Source: Christensenellaceae bacterium OttesenSCG-928-K19 (GTDB lineage Bacteria > Bacillota > Clostridia > Christensenellales > Christensenellaceae). Taken from it: a DNA stretch of 64,000 bases. Position 1 is the stretch's first letter. Every line of letters starts with the position of its first letter. Shown one piece after another: positions 18,015 through 27,333 of the stretch. A program made the position numbers and the translations under genes. Where the stretch lies: assembly GCA_030266015.1 (NCBI GenBank), contig JAJDHD010000007.1, positions 1-64,000 of the forward strand. The letters run 5' to 3'. Below the pieces are notes generated by a model that ran no database searches, was not told the origin of the DNA, and saw only the letters and a list, made by a program, of their open reading frames with translations.

Positions 18015-19385
18015 ATGGACGTCAGCAAAACTGTACAATCACAAAGGGACTATTTTTATACCGACATAACAAAATCATATGAATTCCGGCTGGACGCACT
18101 CAAAAGGCTGGAGACCGCCATGCATCAAAATGAAGGCAAACTTTTTGACGCGCTTCAGGCCGACCTTGGCAAAAGCGAGCAGGAGGCCTATATGACAGAG
18201 GTGGGCCTGACCTACGGCGAACTGCGCCACGCAATAAAGAATTTAAAAAAATGGATGAAGCCAAAAAAGGTGGGCACACCACTGGCGCACTTTCCTTCCA
18301 GAAGCGTCATTCACAGCGACCCTTATGGCGTTGTGCTTGTCATGTCACCGTGGAATTACCCATTTTTTCTCACAATGGTGCCTGTTATCGGAGCCATTGC
18401 GGCAGGCAACTGCGTTGTTGTAAAGCCGTCCAATTATTCCCCCGCAACCTCGCAGGCAATTGCTGATTTGCTGCAATCGTGTTACCCGGAGAACTATGTG
18501 GCAACCATACTCGGTGGGCGGGAGCAAAACCAGGATCTATTGAAGCAAACTTTTGACTATATCTTTTTTACCGGCGGCCTTTCCGTGGGGCGTGTGGTGA
18601 TGGAATCCGCTATTCCAAACCTTACCCCCATCACGCTGGAGTTGGGCGGCAAAAGCCCCTGCATTGTAGATAAGAGCGCCCCTTTGCCGCTTGCCGCGCG
18701 TCGAATCGCGTTTGGCAAATTCACCAACACCGGGCAGACGTGCGTGGCACCCGATTACCTGCTGGTGCATTCCAGCCAAAAGGACGAGCTTGCCTCCCAC
18801 CTGAAAAAAGAAATCATTGAAATGTATGGGGAGGACACGCTGCAAAATGGCGACTACCCCCATATTGTAAACAAAAAGCACTTTGACCGGCTTTTGGGGT
18901 TGATGGAAGGGGCAAACATACTACAAGGCGGCAAGAGTGACCGCCAAACACTCAAAATCCAGCCCACGCTGCTGGACGGAGTAACGTGGGACTCCCCCGT
19001 TATGGGCGAGGAGATCTTTGGCCCATTGTTCCCCATCCTCACCTACGACACGCTGGATGAGGTCATTGCCACGGTAAATTCACACCCAAAGCCGCTAGCC
19101 CTTTACCTTTTCACAACGGACCGGGCGGTGGAGCAGCGTATTTTAACCTCCGTATCTTATGGCGGCGGCTGCATCAACGACACCATCATTCACCTCGCAA
19201 ACCCACAGCTACCATTTGGCGGCGTAGGCTACTCCGGCATGGGCTGCTACCATGGCAAGGACAGCTTCGACACCTTTACGCATTATAAATCCGTACTGAA
19301 AAAAGCTAACTGGCTGGACATTTCCATGCGCTACGCGCCGTATACAAAGAAAAAATATGACACCGTCCGGCGGTTTGTCAAATAG
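18015..19385 (+). CDS. Aldehyde dehydrogenase (class 3-like)
   Basis: About 456 residues, NAD(P)-dependent oxidation of aldehydes to acids. Active-site residues visible: Asn114 (SPWNYPF), Glu209 (LELGGKSP) and Cys243 (NTGQTCVAP). The short N terminus and the C-terminal VLKKANWLDISMRYAPYT segment place it in the class 3 / fatty aldehyde dehydrogenase group. The start ATG at 18015 is preceded by GGGAGG; an ATG at 17,991 has none. It is 36 bases downstream of the pseudouridine synthase gene and may share its transcript. The natural substrate is not known. Confidence 0.88.
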   Translation: MDVSKTVQSQRDYFYTDITKSYEFRLDALKRLETAMHQNEGKLFDALQADLGKSEQEAYMTEVGLTYGELRHAIKNLKKWMKPKKVGTPLAHFPSRSVIHSDPYGVVLVMSPWNYPFFLTMVPVIGAIAAGNCVVVKPSNYSPATSQAIADLLQSCYPENYVATILGGREQNQDLLKQTFDYIFFTGGLSVGRVVMESAIPNLTPITLELGGKSPCIVDKSAPLPLAARRIAFGKFTNTGQTCVAPDYLLVHSSQKDELASHLKKEIIEMYGEDTLQNGDYPHIVNKKHFDRLLGLMEGANILQGGKSDRQTLKIQPTLLDGVTWDSPVMGEEIFGPLFPILTYDTLDEVIATVNSHPKPLALYLFTTDRAVEQRILTSVSYGGGCINDTIIHLANPQLPFGGVGYSGMGCYHGKDSFDTFTHYKSVLKKANWLDISMRYAPYTKKKYDTVRRFVK

Positions 19386-19392
19386 CATATAC

Positions 19393-19424
19393 AAAAAAAG
19401 CCGCACAAGCTGCGGCTTTTCTTT
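19393..19424. terminator. Bidirectional terminator
   Basis: AAAAGCCGCA/TGCGGCTTTT around a five-base loop, with A-rich and T-rich flanks. It ends the aldehyde dehydrogenase gene (plus) and the XRE regulator gene (minus). Confidence 0.85.
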
Positions 19425-19431
19425 TGTCGTT

Positions 19432-20040
19432 TTATGTTGTTTTTTGGCGCGTATTTACCGAGTACACAATACTGGCCACCAGCCCGCCCGCCGCGGCATA
19501 GAACACGGGCAGCAGCAGGATATTGTAATAATCCGCCTGTGCTGTCCACACGCCCCACGCAATCCACATCGCAATACCCCATATGGTAACGCCCACTGCT
19601 GCAATGGGCAGCCCGAGGCGAAGGAGGTTCCACCAAAAGCCCCTCTTGCCGCCAAAATACTGAAACAACAACGCAACCACCGGTGCAAATACCCATAGCA
19701 GGATGATAGCTGCAGGGTCAAGCAAAGAGGCAACTCCCACTCGCGGGTCGTATACCATAACCAGCATGACAACTGTTGCCGCGGCATAAATCGCCATCAA
19801 TAGTTTATTACGCGTTTTTTGTGTTTTTTGCGGTGTTTCCCCGCGCAGTATATAGTCTGTGCTTGTGCCAATCACATCCGCCAGCACAGGCAATATGGTG
19901 ATATCCGGCAGACCCTCGCCCGTCTCCCATTTGGATACCGCCTTGTTTGTTACGTTGAGGCTGTCCGCAAGCTGCTGCTGTTTCCATCCCCGCTCCTTGC
20001 GCAAGGTGGCAATGCGCCCGCCCACTTCTTTCGCGTTCAT
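19432..20040 (-). CDS. XRE-family regulator with membrane domain
   Basis: 202 residues. Residues 6-62 form a Cro/C1-type helix-turn-helix (QQQLADSLNVTNKAVSKWETG). After a short linker come about four hydrophobic helices (roughly 80-195). Membrane-anchored XRE proteins of this kind are frequent in Clostridia; signal and targets are unknown. No obvious partner gene is adjacent. The Lys-rich break at 72-79 precedes the first helix. Confidence 0.8.
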   Translation of the reverse strand: MNAKEVGGRIATLRKERGWKQQQLADSLNVTNKAVSKWETGEGLPDITILPVLADVIGTSTDYILRGETPQKTQKTRNKLLMAIYAAATVVMLVMVYDPRVGVASLLDPAAIILLWVFAPVVALLFQYFGGKRGFWWNLLRLGLPIAAVGVTIWGIAMWIAWGVWTAQADYYNILLLPVFYAAAGGLVASIVYSVNTRQKTT

Positions 20041-20136
20041 AAATAACAGCTCCTTTCCCTGTTTGCTCCATTATAAACGCAAGCCATCCGTATTACACCC
20101 TACGCTTTCGTTTTTTCGGAGTCCACGTTGCGTAGA

Positions 20137-20607
20137 TCAGCCTTCGGCCTCCAGCTTTTTGATGTAATCAAGTGGACCCATTGTTTTTTCCGCCACCTGA
20201 TCTGCTGTCATCCCTTGCTTAAGAAAGCGCTTTATCACCATCCCCAGGTCTTCGCCAATCTCTATGATATGCCCATCCGGGTCATACAAGCGAATCACAC
20301 GTTGACCCCAGTCATGCTCCTTTACCCCATGCACATACTTGATTTCAAATTTTGACAGACATTCCACATCTGCGTCAAACTCCACCGATTCAAAGTATAG
20401 CTCTGCGTTTTTTGCGTCAAAGCGAATGTTTTCTTGCTTATCGCCGATAAACTTTGCCCACCATGTGAGGTCTTGCAGCGAATAGCCGCCCTCAAACGTC
20501 ACATTCGCGCCGAAATCCGAAATAATTTTTTGCCCCAGCACCTCCTAGTAAAATTTCTTGGACGCCTCTATATCCCTCACCACAATCAGGTTGCCAGAAT
20601 ATTTCAT
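20137..20607 (-). pseudogene. VOC-family protein with in-frame amber codon
   Basis: From the ATG at 20607, preceded by GGGAG, the frame reads MKYSGNLIVVRDIEASKKFY, then TAG (20545-20547), then EVLGQKIISDFG and on to the normal end, 156 codons in total. The sequence on both sides of TAG matches one VOC (glyoxalase/bleomycin-resistance) domain, where family members usually have Glu, so GAG to TAG is a one-base change. Everything else is intact. Either a recent nonsense mutation, readthrough, or restart: AGGAGG overlaps the stop codon. The gene is 13 bases downstream of the RluA/S4 gene. Confidence 0.75.
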
Positions 20608-20620
20608 ATTTTATTCTCCC

Positions 20621-21526
20621 TTAAAAATTTACCAATGGGAAGCCGATTTCATCTGTCATCACTTTTGTGCCATTCAGATATTCCAGCACATTGTTCACAC
20701 CCGTTGCAAAGCGAATCTCTGTAGCCCACAATGCCTGATAGCGAATACCCAGCTTTTTGTTGAGGCGTGGCACGCCGTACACATTATCGCCCAGTATTGG
20801 GTAGCCCGCCGCCTCCAGATGCGCACGCTCCTGATTGTAAATCTGCGTCACCGGCTCTACCTGCAGCAGGCTGTATTCGCCATTGGACCGCAATACCTTA
20901 TAGGTTGTGTAAATGGGCACGCTACCACGCGCCTGCCTGTCTGATATATGATATTTTGTTTCACTGTCCTTTACATAAAAATGCTTGAACTCGCCTTTTT
21001 CTCCCTCTGGACTGCCCTTCACAATCGCCTGGAACACATGCTTTATCCTGCGCTGGTTTTTTGCCTCCCGCAACTGCTCAAACATATCGCCGTTTTTGGC
21101 AAACAATGTCAACCCGCCTGTGTAAACATCAAGCTTATGGCAGGGAAAAGGAATATAGCCGGAATCTTCAAAATACTCGCCCTTATCCTTCATATAGTTG
21201 ATCACCATGCTCATAAGGTCGGGCGCGTCATCGCCCTTGCCTGCCGTTACCAGCATACCCGGCTGCTTGTTTAAAACAATGATATTCTCGTCCTCATAGC
21301 AAATTTCCATAGAGGGCGCACGATCCAGCTCTATGGGCATATATACCTCTACAACATCGCCCGCGGCAAGTGCCCCGTCTTTTTTTACCACACTGCCATT
21401 CAGCTTTACGTCGCCCTTACGCAACATTTTTTTTAAGTTGGTATTTTTAAGCTCCGGCAATGCCTCCGCAATGAATTCCGTCATTGCCATATCCTGCTGC
21501 GCCGGCAGCACGCTCAATCTAATCAT
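20621..21526 (-). CDS. RluA-like pseudouridine synthase with S4 domain
   Basis: 301 residues: an N-terminal S4 RNA-binding domain (about 15-65) and an RluA-type catalytic domain. The active-site motif reads HKLDVYTGG (Asp133 kept, Arg replaced by Lys), and the usual TGRxHQIR motif is replaced by VTQIYNQERAHL, while LGDNVYG is kept. The catalytic aspartate suggests activity, but substrate contacts have diverged. Start ATG follows AGGGGAAGG. It is followed closely by the interrupted VOC gene. Confidence 0.8.
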   Translation of the reverse strand: MIRLSVLPAQQDMAMTEFIAEALPELKNTNLKKMLRKGDVKLNGSVVKKDGALAAGDVVEVYMPIELDRAPSMEICYEDENIIVLNKQPGMLVTAGKGDDAPDLMSMVINYMKDKGEYFEDSGYIPFPCHKLDVYTGGLTLFAKNGDMFEQLREAKNQRRIKHVFQAIVKGSPEGEKGEFKHFYVKDSETKYHISDRQARGSVPIYTTYKVLRSNGEYSLLQVEPVTQIYNQERAHLEAAGYPILGDNVYGVPRLNKKLGIRYQALWATEIRFATGVNNVLEYLNGTKVMTDEIGFPLVNF

Positions 21527-21612
21527 ACAGCCTTCCCCTCTTCATAACCTTCAACTATGAATAGTATAATCCAGCGCAATCGAAATTGCAATTACCCCAT
21601 ATCTTGTAGCAT

Positions 21613-21642
21613 AATAAAAAACCCCGGCAACAAGCACCGGGG
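21613..21642 (-). terminator. Terminator of the lipoprotein gene
   Basis: Minus strand: CCCCGG, nine-base loop, CCGGGG, then TTTTTT. Confidence 0.8.
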
Positions 21643-21753
21643 CGGTTTCCCATGTACAACAGGCCATCCCGCTTTAGCATAAAACCGGAATGCCTAACCG
21701 AAACCATTAGGTTCATTATCGAGAAAAAGGAATGAATGCCCTCATTACAGCAA

Positions 21754-22413
21754 TCACTCAACGGGGCCATAGCTTATAGAAATAGCGCTGGGTACCTCAA
21801 CGCTGCCGTTGAGCACCAATAGCACCATAGGCCGATACTCGCCGCCCCAAATAACCTTTGCCTGATATTTTGGGCGTTCACCTGATAATTCTATTGCCAA
21901 CAAATCTTCTTTCGTAAAATCTTCTTGTATACTCCCATCTTCCGCAGTCAGACTTCGGGCAACCTCCGGCTCTCCAAACTCTTTTTCCATCTTATCTATC
22001 ACATCCCAAAACAAGTCAAAATACTTTTCCTTGTTCTCCTCATGAACAGACAACGCCCCCGTTGTATAGGTCACAAACTCCACTTTCCCATCCGCAACCA
22101 TGAGAGAAACCGCTCCATCCTCTTTGCCTAAAAAAGAAACCTGCTTGTGATAAATCAACAGTGTGGAATACTGCGACAGGGACTGATCCATGCCTGGTTC
22201 CACATCAATTGGCTTTAACGCCGGATCAGAATCAATAAGCTCTTGCTCTGTCATGTTCAACAAACCATTTTCCAGCACACCATACGGGTCAAGCTCCATC
22301 TGTTCAAGTTGTATTTCCTGCGGCTTCTCCCGCTCGTTTGCCTGGGCACAACCAAACAACATACAGGTTAAAAACACAAGCACTGCAGTAACGACGATCA
22401 TCTTTTTCATCAT
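21754..22413 (-). CDS. Lipoprotein of unknown function
   Basis: About 219 residues. A signal peptide with lipobox MLFGC shows it is anchored outside the membrane. The mature part is acidic and has no motif that I recognise. It contains a beta-rich segment (DGAVSLMVADGKVEFVTYTTG). The start at 22413 follows GCGAGGTG; an upstream ATG at 22434 is less likely. It lies 122 bases downstream of a small membrane protein gene on the same strand and may share its promoter at 22,877-22,905. Confidence 0.7.
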   Translation of the reverse strand: MMKKMIVVTAVLVFLTCMLFGCAQANEREKPQEIQLEQMELDPYGVLENGLLNMTEQELIDSDPALKPIDVEPGMDQSLSQYSTLLIYHKQVSFLGKEDGAVSLMVADGKVEFVTYTTGALSVHEENKEKYFDLFWDVIDKMEKEFGEPEVARSLTAEDGSIQEDFTKEDLLAIELSGERPKYQAKVIWGGEYRPMVLLVLNGSVEVPSAISISYGPVE

Positions 22414-22535
22414 AAACACCTCGCTTTGCTTCACTTGGGTTTACCCTGACACAGCAACGCTGTTATTTTTCTTTACGCCACCGCCCTACTTTGCTTCTCT
22501 ACCACCATATTGCTTTTGCCTGCATCACAGCCTTT

Positions 22536-22766
22536 TCACTTCATAAAGCATAGCACCCCAATGCAGCTGATCGCGGCTCCAAACGCTGCCAAAGCCGTCT
22601 GCAACGAGTACTCGGAGAACCGTCCCATTAAAAACAGTACCACGATCGTAACGCCACTCGCGAGCAGCACGCCTCCACTACAAAAGCGAACAATCTTTTT
22701 CCATTTTGGCTGGTGTGACTTTTCTTCTGATGCCTGATTCGGCTCATACACTATCTGGCTCTTCAT
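22536..22766 (-). CDS. Small two-helix membrane protein
   Basis: 76 residues with a charged N terminus (about 25 residues) and two hydrophobic helices (about 28-47 and 54-74). The start follows ATAGGAGG with good spacing. It is the first gene behind a textbook promoter (22,877-22,905), with a leader of about 105 bases that contains a possible eight-residue reading frame (22,818-22,844). Function unknown. Confidence 0.7.
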   Translation of the reverse strand: MKSQIVYEPNQASEEKSHQPKWKKIVRFCSGGVLLASGVTIVVLFLMGRFSEYSLQTALAAFGAAISCIGVLCFMK

Positions 22767-22876
22767 AACAATTTACCTCCTATCGTACACCAACTAAAGT
22801 TTCCTTTTGTTTTGGGTTTAGGCAGGCATAGCATCGATATGCATACGGTCTTTTGCACCTCTTATACGGTAATTAG

Positions 22877-22905
22877 ATTATATCACACAGTCGCGCGATT
22901 GTCAA
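22877..22905 (-). promoter_or_regulatory. Consensus sigma-A promoter
   Basis: Minus strand: -35 TTGACA (22900-22905), 17-bp spacer, -10 TATAAT (22877-22882). Both boxes match the consensus perfectly, so the small membrane protein gene, and perhaps the lipoprotein gene, should be well transcribed. Confidence 0.88.
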
Positions 22906-22993
22906 TAGACACTGAATCACTTTTACTACTGTTCGAATTGTTTGCCCTGCTCAGGCATTATGATAGAGTCTCTGCAAATATTTCCAACGATAT

Positions 22994-23025
22994 AAAAAAC
23001 AACCCCGTCGCAAGTGGCAGGGTTG
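22994..23025 (-). terminator. Terminator at the end of the YybS-to-GNAT gene block
   Basis: Minus strand: CAACCC (23020-23025), 14-base loop, GGGTTG (23000-23005), then TTTTTT (22994-22999). Confidence 0.75.
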
Positions 23026-23061
23026 TTGGTTCCGGCTTTTGTGTGTTATAGGCATGCCATG

Positions 23062-23565
23062 TTATCCATCCTGCGGCACTGCTGTAAAAAAGTCCTCAAA
23101 ATGCTTATCTTTTCCACACTTACTTGGGATAACCAGCGTTTCCTTTGTCACACTCATTGTTTTGTGAGGGATGTTCTCTTCCATATATTCTTCCCCTTCA
23201 CAAGCAAATCCATATCGCTCATAAAACGGTACAGCATACGTTTGCGCATGAATACGCACTTCGCTTGGATTATATTCAAATGTTTTGATCAGAAGCAGCT
23301 TTAACAGCAAATCGCCAATGCCGCCACCCCTCTCGCTTTTTGTGACACAACAGCGCCCAATACGGAATGTTTTTCCATCATGCCAAATGCGCCCTGTGGC
23401 AATGGGTGTGTCCCCATCATACACCACCAGATGCAGCGATTGAAGATCCAGATCGTCAAACTCCTGCTCCTCTGCCACATTCTGCTCTTCTATAAACACC
23501 TCACGGCGCAGCTTTTTCGCATCTTCCCATTCGCCGTTCCCGGCTATCCATTTATTTGTTATCAT
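23062..23565 (-). CDS. GNAT-family N-acetyltransferase
   Basis: 167 residues, ElaA/YjcF-like GNAT fold. The acetyl-CoA pyrophosphate loop is RGGGIG (79-84), followed by the helix DLLLKLLL, and PFYERYGF is the typical GNAT strand-helix end. It transfers acetyl from acetyl-CoA to an amine that is not identified. Its start overlaps the stop of the helicase gene by one base (TGATG), so it is translationally coupled as the last gene of the block. Confidence 0.85.
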   Translation of the reverse strand: MITNKWIAGNGEWEDAKKLRREVFIEEQNVAEEQEFDDLDLQSLHLVVYDGDTPIATGRIWHDGKTFRIGRCCVTKSERGGGIGDLLLKLLLIKTFEYNPSEVRIHAQTYAVPFYERYGFACEGEEYMEENIPHKTMSVTKETLVIPSKCGKDKHFEDFFTAVPQDG

Positions 23566-24935
23566 CAGAATGGAGCCTCCTGGTCGTCATGAATGTAATC
23601 AATTTCCACATATTTGGTAAATTCGCCTTGCCATTGCACCTGTATATTGCCGGTGGGGCCGTTCCTCTGCTTGGCAATCATTATGCGCGCCTTACCCTCT
23701 GTTTCCGGCGATTTATCCTCCGGGTAATAATCCTCGCGCTGCAAAAAGATAACCACATCCGCATCCTGCTCTATCGCGCCAGATTCGCGCAGGTCAGAAA
23801 GCATGGGGTAACGCGCTTTTTTGTCCCGCTTTTCACTGGCACGCGAAAGCTGGGAAAGCAGCAAGATGGGCACGTTCAACTCCTTTGCCATGATCTTCAG
23901 CGACCGTGTCATGTTGGAGACCTCCTGCTGGCGGTTTTCTGACCGGCCCGTACCCTGCATAAGCTGCAAATAATCGATGGCAATCAAACCAAGCCCCTCT
24001 GTGCGCTTTAGCCTGTGCGCCTTGGCAAGCATTTCCGTAACCGTGATGGTGGGTGAATCGTCAATGAAAATGGGCGCAGCGGAAAGCAGCTTCATGGCCT
24101 CTGCCAACTTTTTGATTTCCTCTGTTCCCATCCTGCCCGTGCGGATTACCTGAGAATCCACCTTTGCCTCCGAGCACATCAACCGCGTGGCAAGCTGGTC
24201 TGCACTCATTTCCAGCGAGAAAATGAGGCTGGGCACCTCCTTCACCCGTGCTATATGCTCTACAATGTTAAGCGCAAAGCTGGTCTTGCCCATGCCCGGG
24301 CGCCCGGCGATTACAATAAGCTGCGTGCCCTGCAAGCCCGAAAGCATTTTATCCATCAGTCCAAAGCCAGTGGGCAATCCCATCAGGCCATCCTTGGATT
24401 TTGCCGCCTCGCTGATATGCAGATACCCCTCCTGCAACGCCTGCCGGATGGGTTTTACATCATTGCGCGCGTCCTTTACCGCAATCTGATAGATTTGATC
24501 CCCCGCGCGCCCCACAATGATATCCGCGTCATCCTCGCCCTTGTAGCAATCATCCGCAATATTCATGCTGGTGTCAATCAGCTTTCTAAGCGTGGATTTT
24601 TCCTCTACAATTTTGATGTAGTGCCCGATGTTTGCCACAGATGGCACCACATCGGTTAGCTCGGTCAGGTACTCAATGCCGCCAATGTGCATTTTACCTT
24701 CCTGCTCCAGCCGCTCTGCCACGGTAACAATATCCACAGGCACACCTGTTTCCATCAGGTGCACCATCGCCGCAAAGATATCCCTGTGCTTGGGATAGTG
24801 AAAATCCTCTGGCCGCAAGAAAACAAGCGCCTCGTCCACGCATTTTGCATTGAGCAGCATACTGCCCAAAATGGACTGCTCTGCGTCCATGCTACTGGGC
24901 GGCATACGCATGTCTTTTCGCTTCTGTTCAGGCAT
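23565..24935 (-). CDS. dnaB: Replicative DNA helicase
   Basis: About 456 residues. An N-terminal DnaB interaction domain (about 15-115) is followed by a RecA-like motor with Walker A GRPGMGKT (211-218), Walker [11 protein letters not shown] and the C-terminal [16 protein letters not shown] segment. It unwinds DNA at the replication fork as a hexamer (named DnaC in Bacillus). No intein interrupts it. The start ATG (24935) overlaps the end of the L9 gene by eight bases. The order YybS - GdpP - L9 - helicase is classic for Firmicutes. Confidence 0.95.
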   Translation of the reverse strand: MPEQKRKDMRMPPSSMDAEQSILGSMLLNAKCVDEALVFLRPEDFHYPKHRDIFAAMVHLMETGVPVDIVTVAERLEQEGKMHIGGIEYLTELTDVVPSVANIGHYIKIVEEKSTLRKLIDTSMNIADDCYKGEDDADIIVGRAGDQIYQIAVKDARNDVKPIRQALQEGYLHISEAAKSKDGLMGLPTGFGLMDKMLSGLQGTQLIVIAGRPGMGKTSFALNIVEHIARVKEVPSLIFSLEMSADQLATRLMCSEAKVDSQVIRTGRMGTEEIKKLAEAMKLLSAAPIFIDDSPTITVTEMLAKAHRLKRTEGLGLIAIDYLQLMQGTGRSENRQQEVSNMTRSLKIMAKELNVPILLLSQLSRASEKRDKKARYPMLSDLRESGAIEQDADVVIFLQREDYYPEDKSPETEGKARIMIAKQRNGPTGNIQVQWQGEFTKYVEIDYIHDDQEAPF

Positions 24936-25371
24936 CTTCCACCACAACCTTGATCTGGGTGCTCACTTCGGCATACACCTTCACTGCCACCTCATATTCC
25001 CCCACTTCTTTGATTGTGGGCACAGTGAATTTTTTCTTATCAATGTCATAGCCCGTCTTTTCCTTGAGTGCCGCCGCTATTTCCTTGGCTGTTACCGCGC
25101 CGAAAAGCCTGCCTCCCTCGCCGTGCTTGGCGGCAATTTTTATTTCCATGCCGTTAAGTTCCTTTGCCACTTCCTCGGCGTTTTCCTTTTCCACTTCCTT
25201 TTTATGTTTGGCCGCGGCTATCTTTTGCTTGGCCGCGTTCAGGTTTTGCGCTGTCGCTTCTGTCGCCAGCTTTTTAGGAAACAGGAAATTGCGCGCATAC
25301 CCATCGCTCACCATTACAATATCCCCCGCTTTTCCTTTTCCCTGTACGTTCTCTAATAAGATTACTTTCAT
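24928..25371 (-). CDS. rplI: 50S ribosomal protein L9
   Basis: 147 residues: N-terminal RNA-binding domain ([19 protein letters not shown]...[10 protein letters not shown]), the long central helix and the C-terminal domain with the [19 protein letters not shown] segment. It binds 23S rRNA. It lies six bases after gdpP and overlaps the helicase gene by eight bases, as in many Firmicutes. Confidence 0.97.
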   Translation of the reverse strand: MKVILLENVQGKGKAGDIVMVSDGYARNFLFPKKLATEATAQNLNAAKQKIAAAKHKKEVEKENAEEVAKELNGMEIKIAAKHGEGGRLFGAVTAKEIAAALKEKTGYDIDKKKFTVPTIKEVGEYEVAVKVYAEVSTQIKVVVEDA

Positions 25372-25377
25372 TTGTTG

Positions 25378-27333
25378 TCATACCTCCTTCTCATATTCCT
25401 GTATCTTTTTTTTCAATTCCTGCACTACCTCATCCATCCCTTTACCCTTGAGCTGCGCCCCCGCAATGGTGGCATGTCCGCCACCCCCCATTTTTTCCAG
25501 TATACGCTGCACGTTCACATCTCCAAGCGACCTGCCGGAAACCAGAATGTACCCTTCCTGCTCGCACAAAACAAATGATGCCCTGATGCCGCTGATGCCC
25601 ACAAGAGCATCTGCCGCCTGCGCCGCCAAAAGCTGCGGCGTGGGGATATCCCGTGGGCACACGGCAATGGCAATGCCGCCTTCCCCCACCTTTGCGCTTT
25701 CCACCACCTTTGCGCGCGCAGTATATGTTTCAAAATCATCTTGGAACAAATGGCGGATTTTGGTGGTATCCGCGCCCATCCGGCGCAAATAGCTCGCCGC
25801 CTCAAATGTACGCACGCCCGTTTTGAAGGAAAAGCCCTTTGTGTCTATGGTAATGCCCGCCATCAGCGCTTCCACCTCTAGCGGCTTCAACACTATATTT
25901 TCTGAGAAATACTGCACAACCTCCGTCACCATCTCTGCTGTGGACGACGCATACGGCTCATGCAAAAACAGCGTGGCCCCTTCTATATGGTTGGTGCCGC
26001 GCACATGGTGGTCCATCACCACGGTAACCTCCGCTTCTTTGATAAGCTGCGGCGCTATGGTGAAGTCGGCGATCTGTGTATCCACAATAATCAGCATCGT
26101 TTTTTCATCCATCAATGCTTCCGCCTCACCCGGCGTCACCAGCACATTCTTATAATCCGGGTCTTCCCGCATCACTTCCACCACACGCTGTATGGCCACG
26201 TTCGGCTTCTCCATCACGATATAGGTTTTTTTGTTGATGCGGCGGGCACACGCAAAAAGCCCCAGTGCCGCGCCCATGCAATCAAGATCGGGCACAGAAT
26301 GCCCCATAATAATCACCCTGTCACACTGCTCCATCAGATTGCGAAGCGCGCCTGCAAACATACGGGATTTCACCCGTGTACGTTTTTCGCGCCCCTGCTG
26401 CAAGCCGCCATAAAACTTAAACTCATGCTCATCCTTCAGCACAGCTTGGTCTCCACCCCGCCCCAACGCCATTTCCAGCGCCTTTAACGCATTGACGTTT
26501 GCCTCCGCCGCTGTGGACGCCACACCCACGCCCATGCTCAGTGTCGGGCGAATGGCATTGTTGCCTGTGTCTATTTTGCGCACTTCTTCCAGTATGCTGA
26601 ATTTGCTCTGCATCAACCCGGAAAGGTAGCGGCGCTCAAACACGATGAAATATTTCTCCCTGTCATATTTCTGGTAAGCCGCGCGGATATTTTTCATGTT
26701 TTGTGATATCACCTTATCGATCTCCGCGGCAATTTCCGCATGCTTGCTTTGCTGTGTGCCGCGCAACAGGTCACCATAATTATCTATTTGGATATGGCAG
26801 ATAGTGGGTAGCACATTTTTATAAAGATCTACCGATTCCCGGGCGCTCGCCGCTTCCACCAGACGGTAAATTACATATTCCGCGTCATCAAGGCTGGCGT
26901 GGATATCCTCGCGGATATACACCTTGCCCGCTATTTTTATCTTCCTGTCCTTCTCCGGCTTGTTCATCTGCTCAAACAGACGGAAAATGTTCATGCCAGA
27001 GGCCTGTTTGCCGGCAAGCAGGAAAAAAGCGGGATTGTGCCAGAGGATTTTGCCATTCACCTTTGTGATTGCCGTGGGAATAGACGCCGCATTTACATAT
27101 TTATCTATCTTCTCGGCATATTTTTTTAAGATGCGGTCCGCAAGATATGCCCTGACCTGCCGCAGCCACGCGGACAGCAGGAAATACAACGCAGCCACCA
27201 CAAAAACGACCACAATGACAACCATGCGGATATAAAACACCTTCACAAAAAGCATCACCAATATGGCGGCCGCGATCAACGCAATGGCCACTACAAAATC
27301 ATGTGACAGGTAATTTAATTTTTTCCTATCCAT
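25378..27333 (-). CDS. gdpP: Cyclic-di-AMP phosphodiesterase (GdpP/YybT)
   Basis: 651 residues: two membrane helices (about 13-55), a PAS-like domain (about 75-150), a degenerate GGDEF domain (about 165-310) and a DHH/DHHA1 phosphodiesterase. Catalytic residues: His345, Asp349 and Asp351 (GHSVPDLD), Asp418 (VDT), the DHH at 441-443, Asp497, and GGGGH at 616-620. It hydrolyses c-di-AMP to pApA and thereby affects wall, potassium and stress physiology. It overlaps the YybS-like gene by eight bases. Confidence 0.95.
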   Translation of the reverse strand: MDRKKLNYLSHDFVVAIALIAAAILVMLFVKVFYIRMVVIVVVFVVAALYFLLSAWLRQVRAYLADRILKKYAEKIDKYVNAASIPTAITKVNGKILWHNPAFFLLAGKQASGMNIFRLFEQMNKPEKDRKIKIAGKVYIREDIHASLDDAEYVIYRLVEAASARESVDLYKNVLPTICHIQIDNYGDLLRGTQQSKHAEIAAEIDKVISQNMKNIRAAYQKYDREKYFIVFERRYLSGLMQSKFSILEEVRKIDTGNNAIRPTLSMGVGVASTAAEANVNALKALEMALGRGGDQAVLKDEHEFKFYGGLQQGREKRTRVKSRMFAGALRNLMEQCDRVIIMGHSVPDLDCMGAALGLFACARRINKKTYIVMEKPNVAIQRVVEVMREDPDYKNVLVTPGEAEALMDEKTMLIIVDTQIADFTIAPQLIKEAEVTVVMDHHVRGTNHIEGATLFLHEPYASSTAEMVTEVVQYFSENIVLKPLEVEALMAGITIDTKGFSFKTGVRTFEAASYLRRMGADTTKIRHLFQDDFETYTARAKVVESAKVGEGGIAIAVCPRDIPTPQLLAAQAADALVGISGIRASFVLCEQEGYILVSGRSLGDVNVQRILEKMGGGGHATIAGAQLKGKGMDEVVQELKKKIQEYEKEV

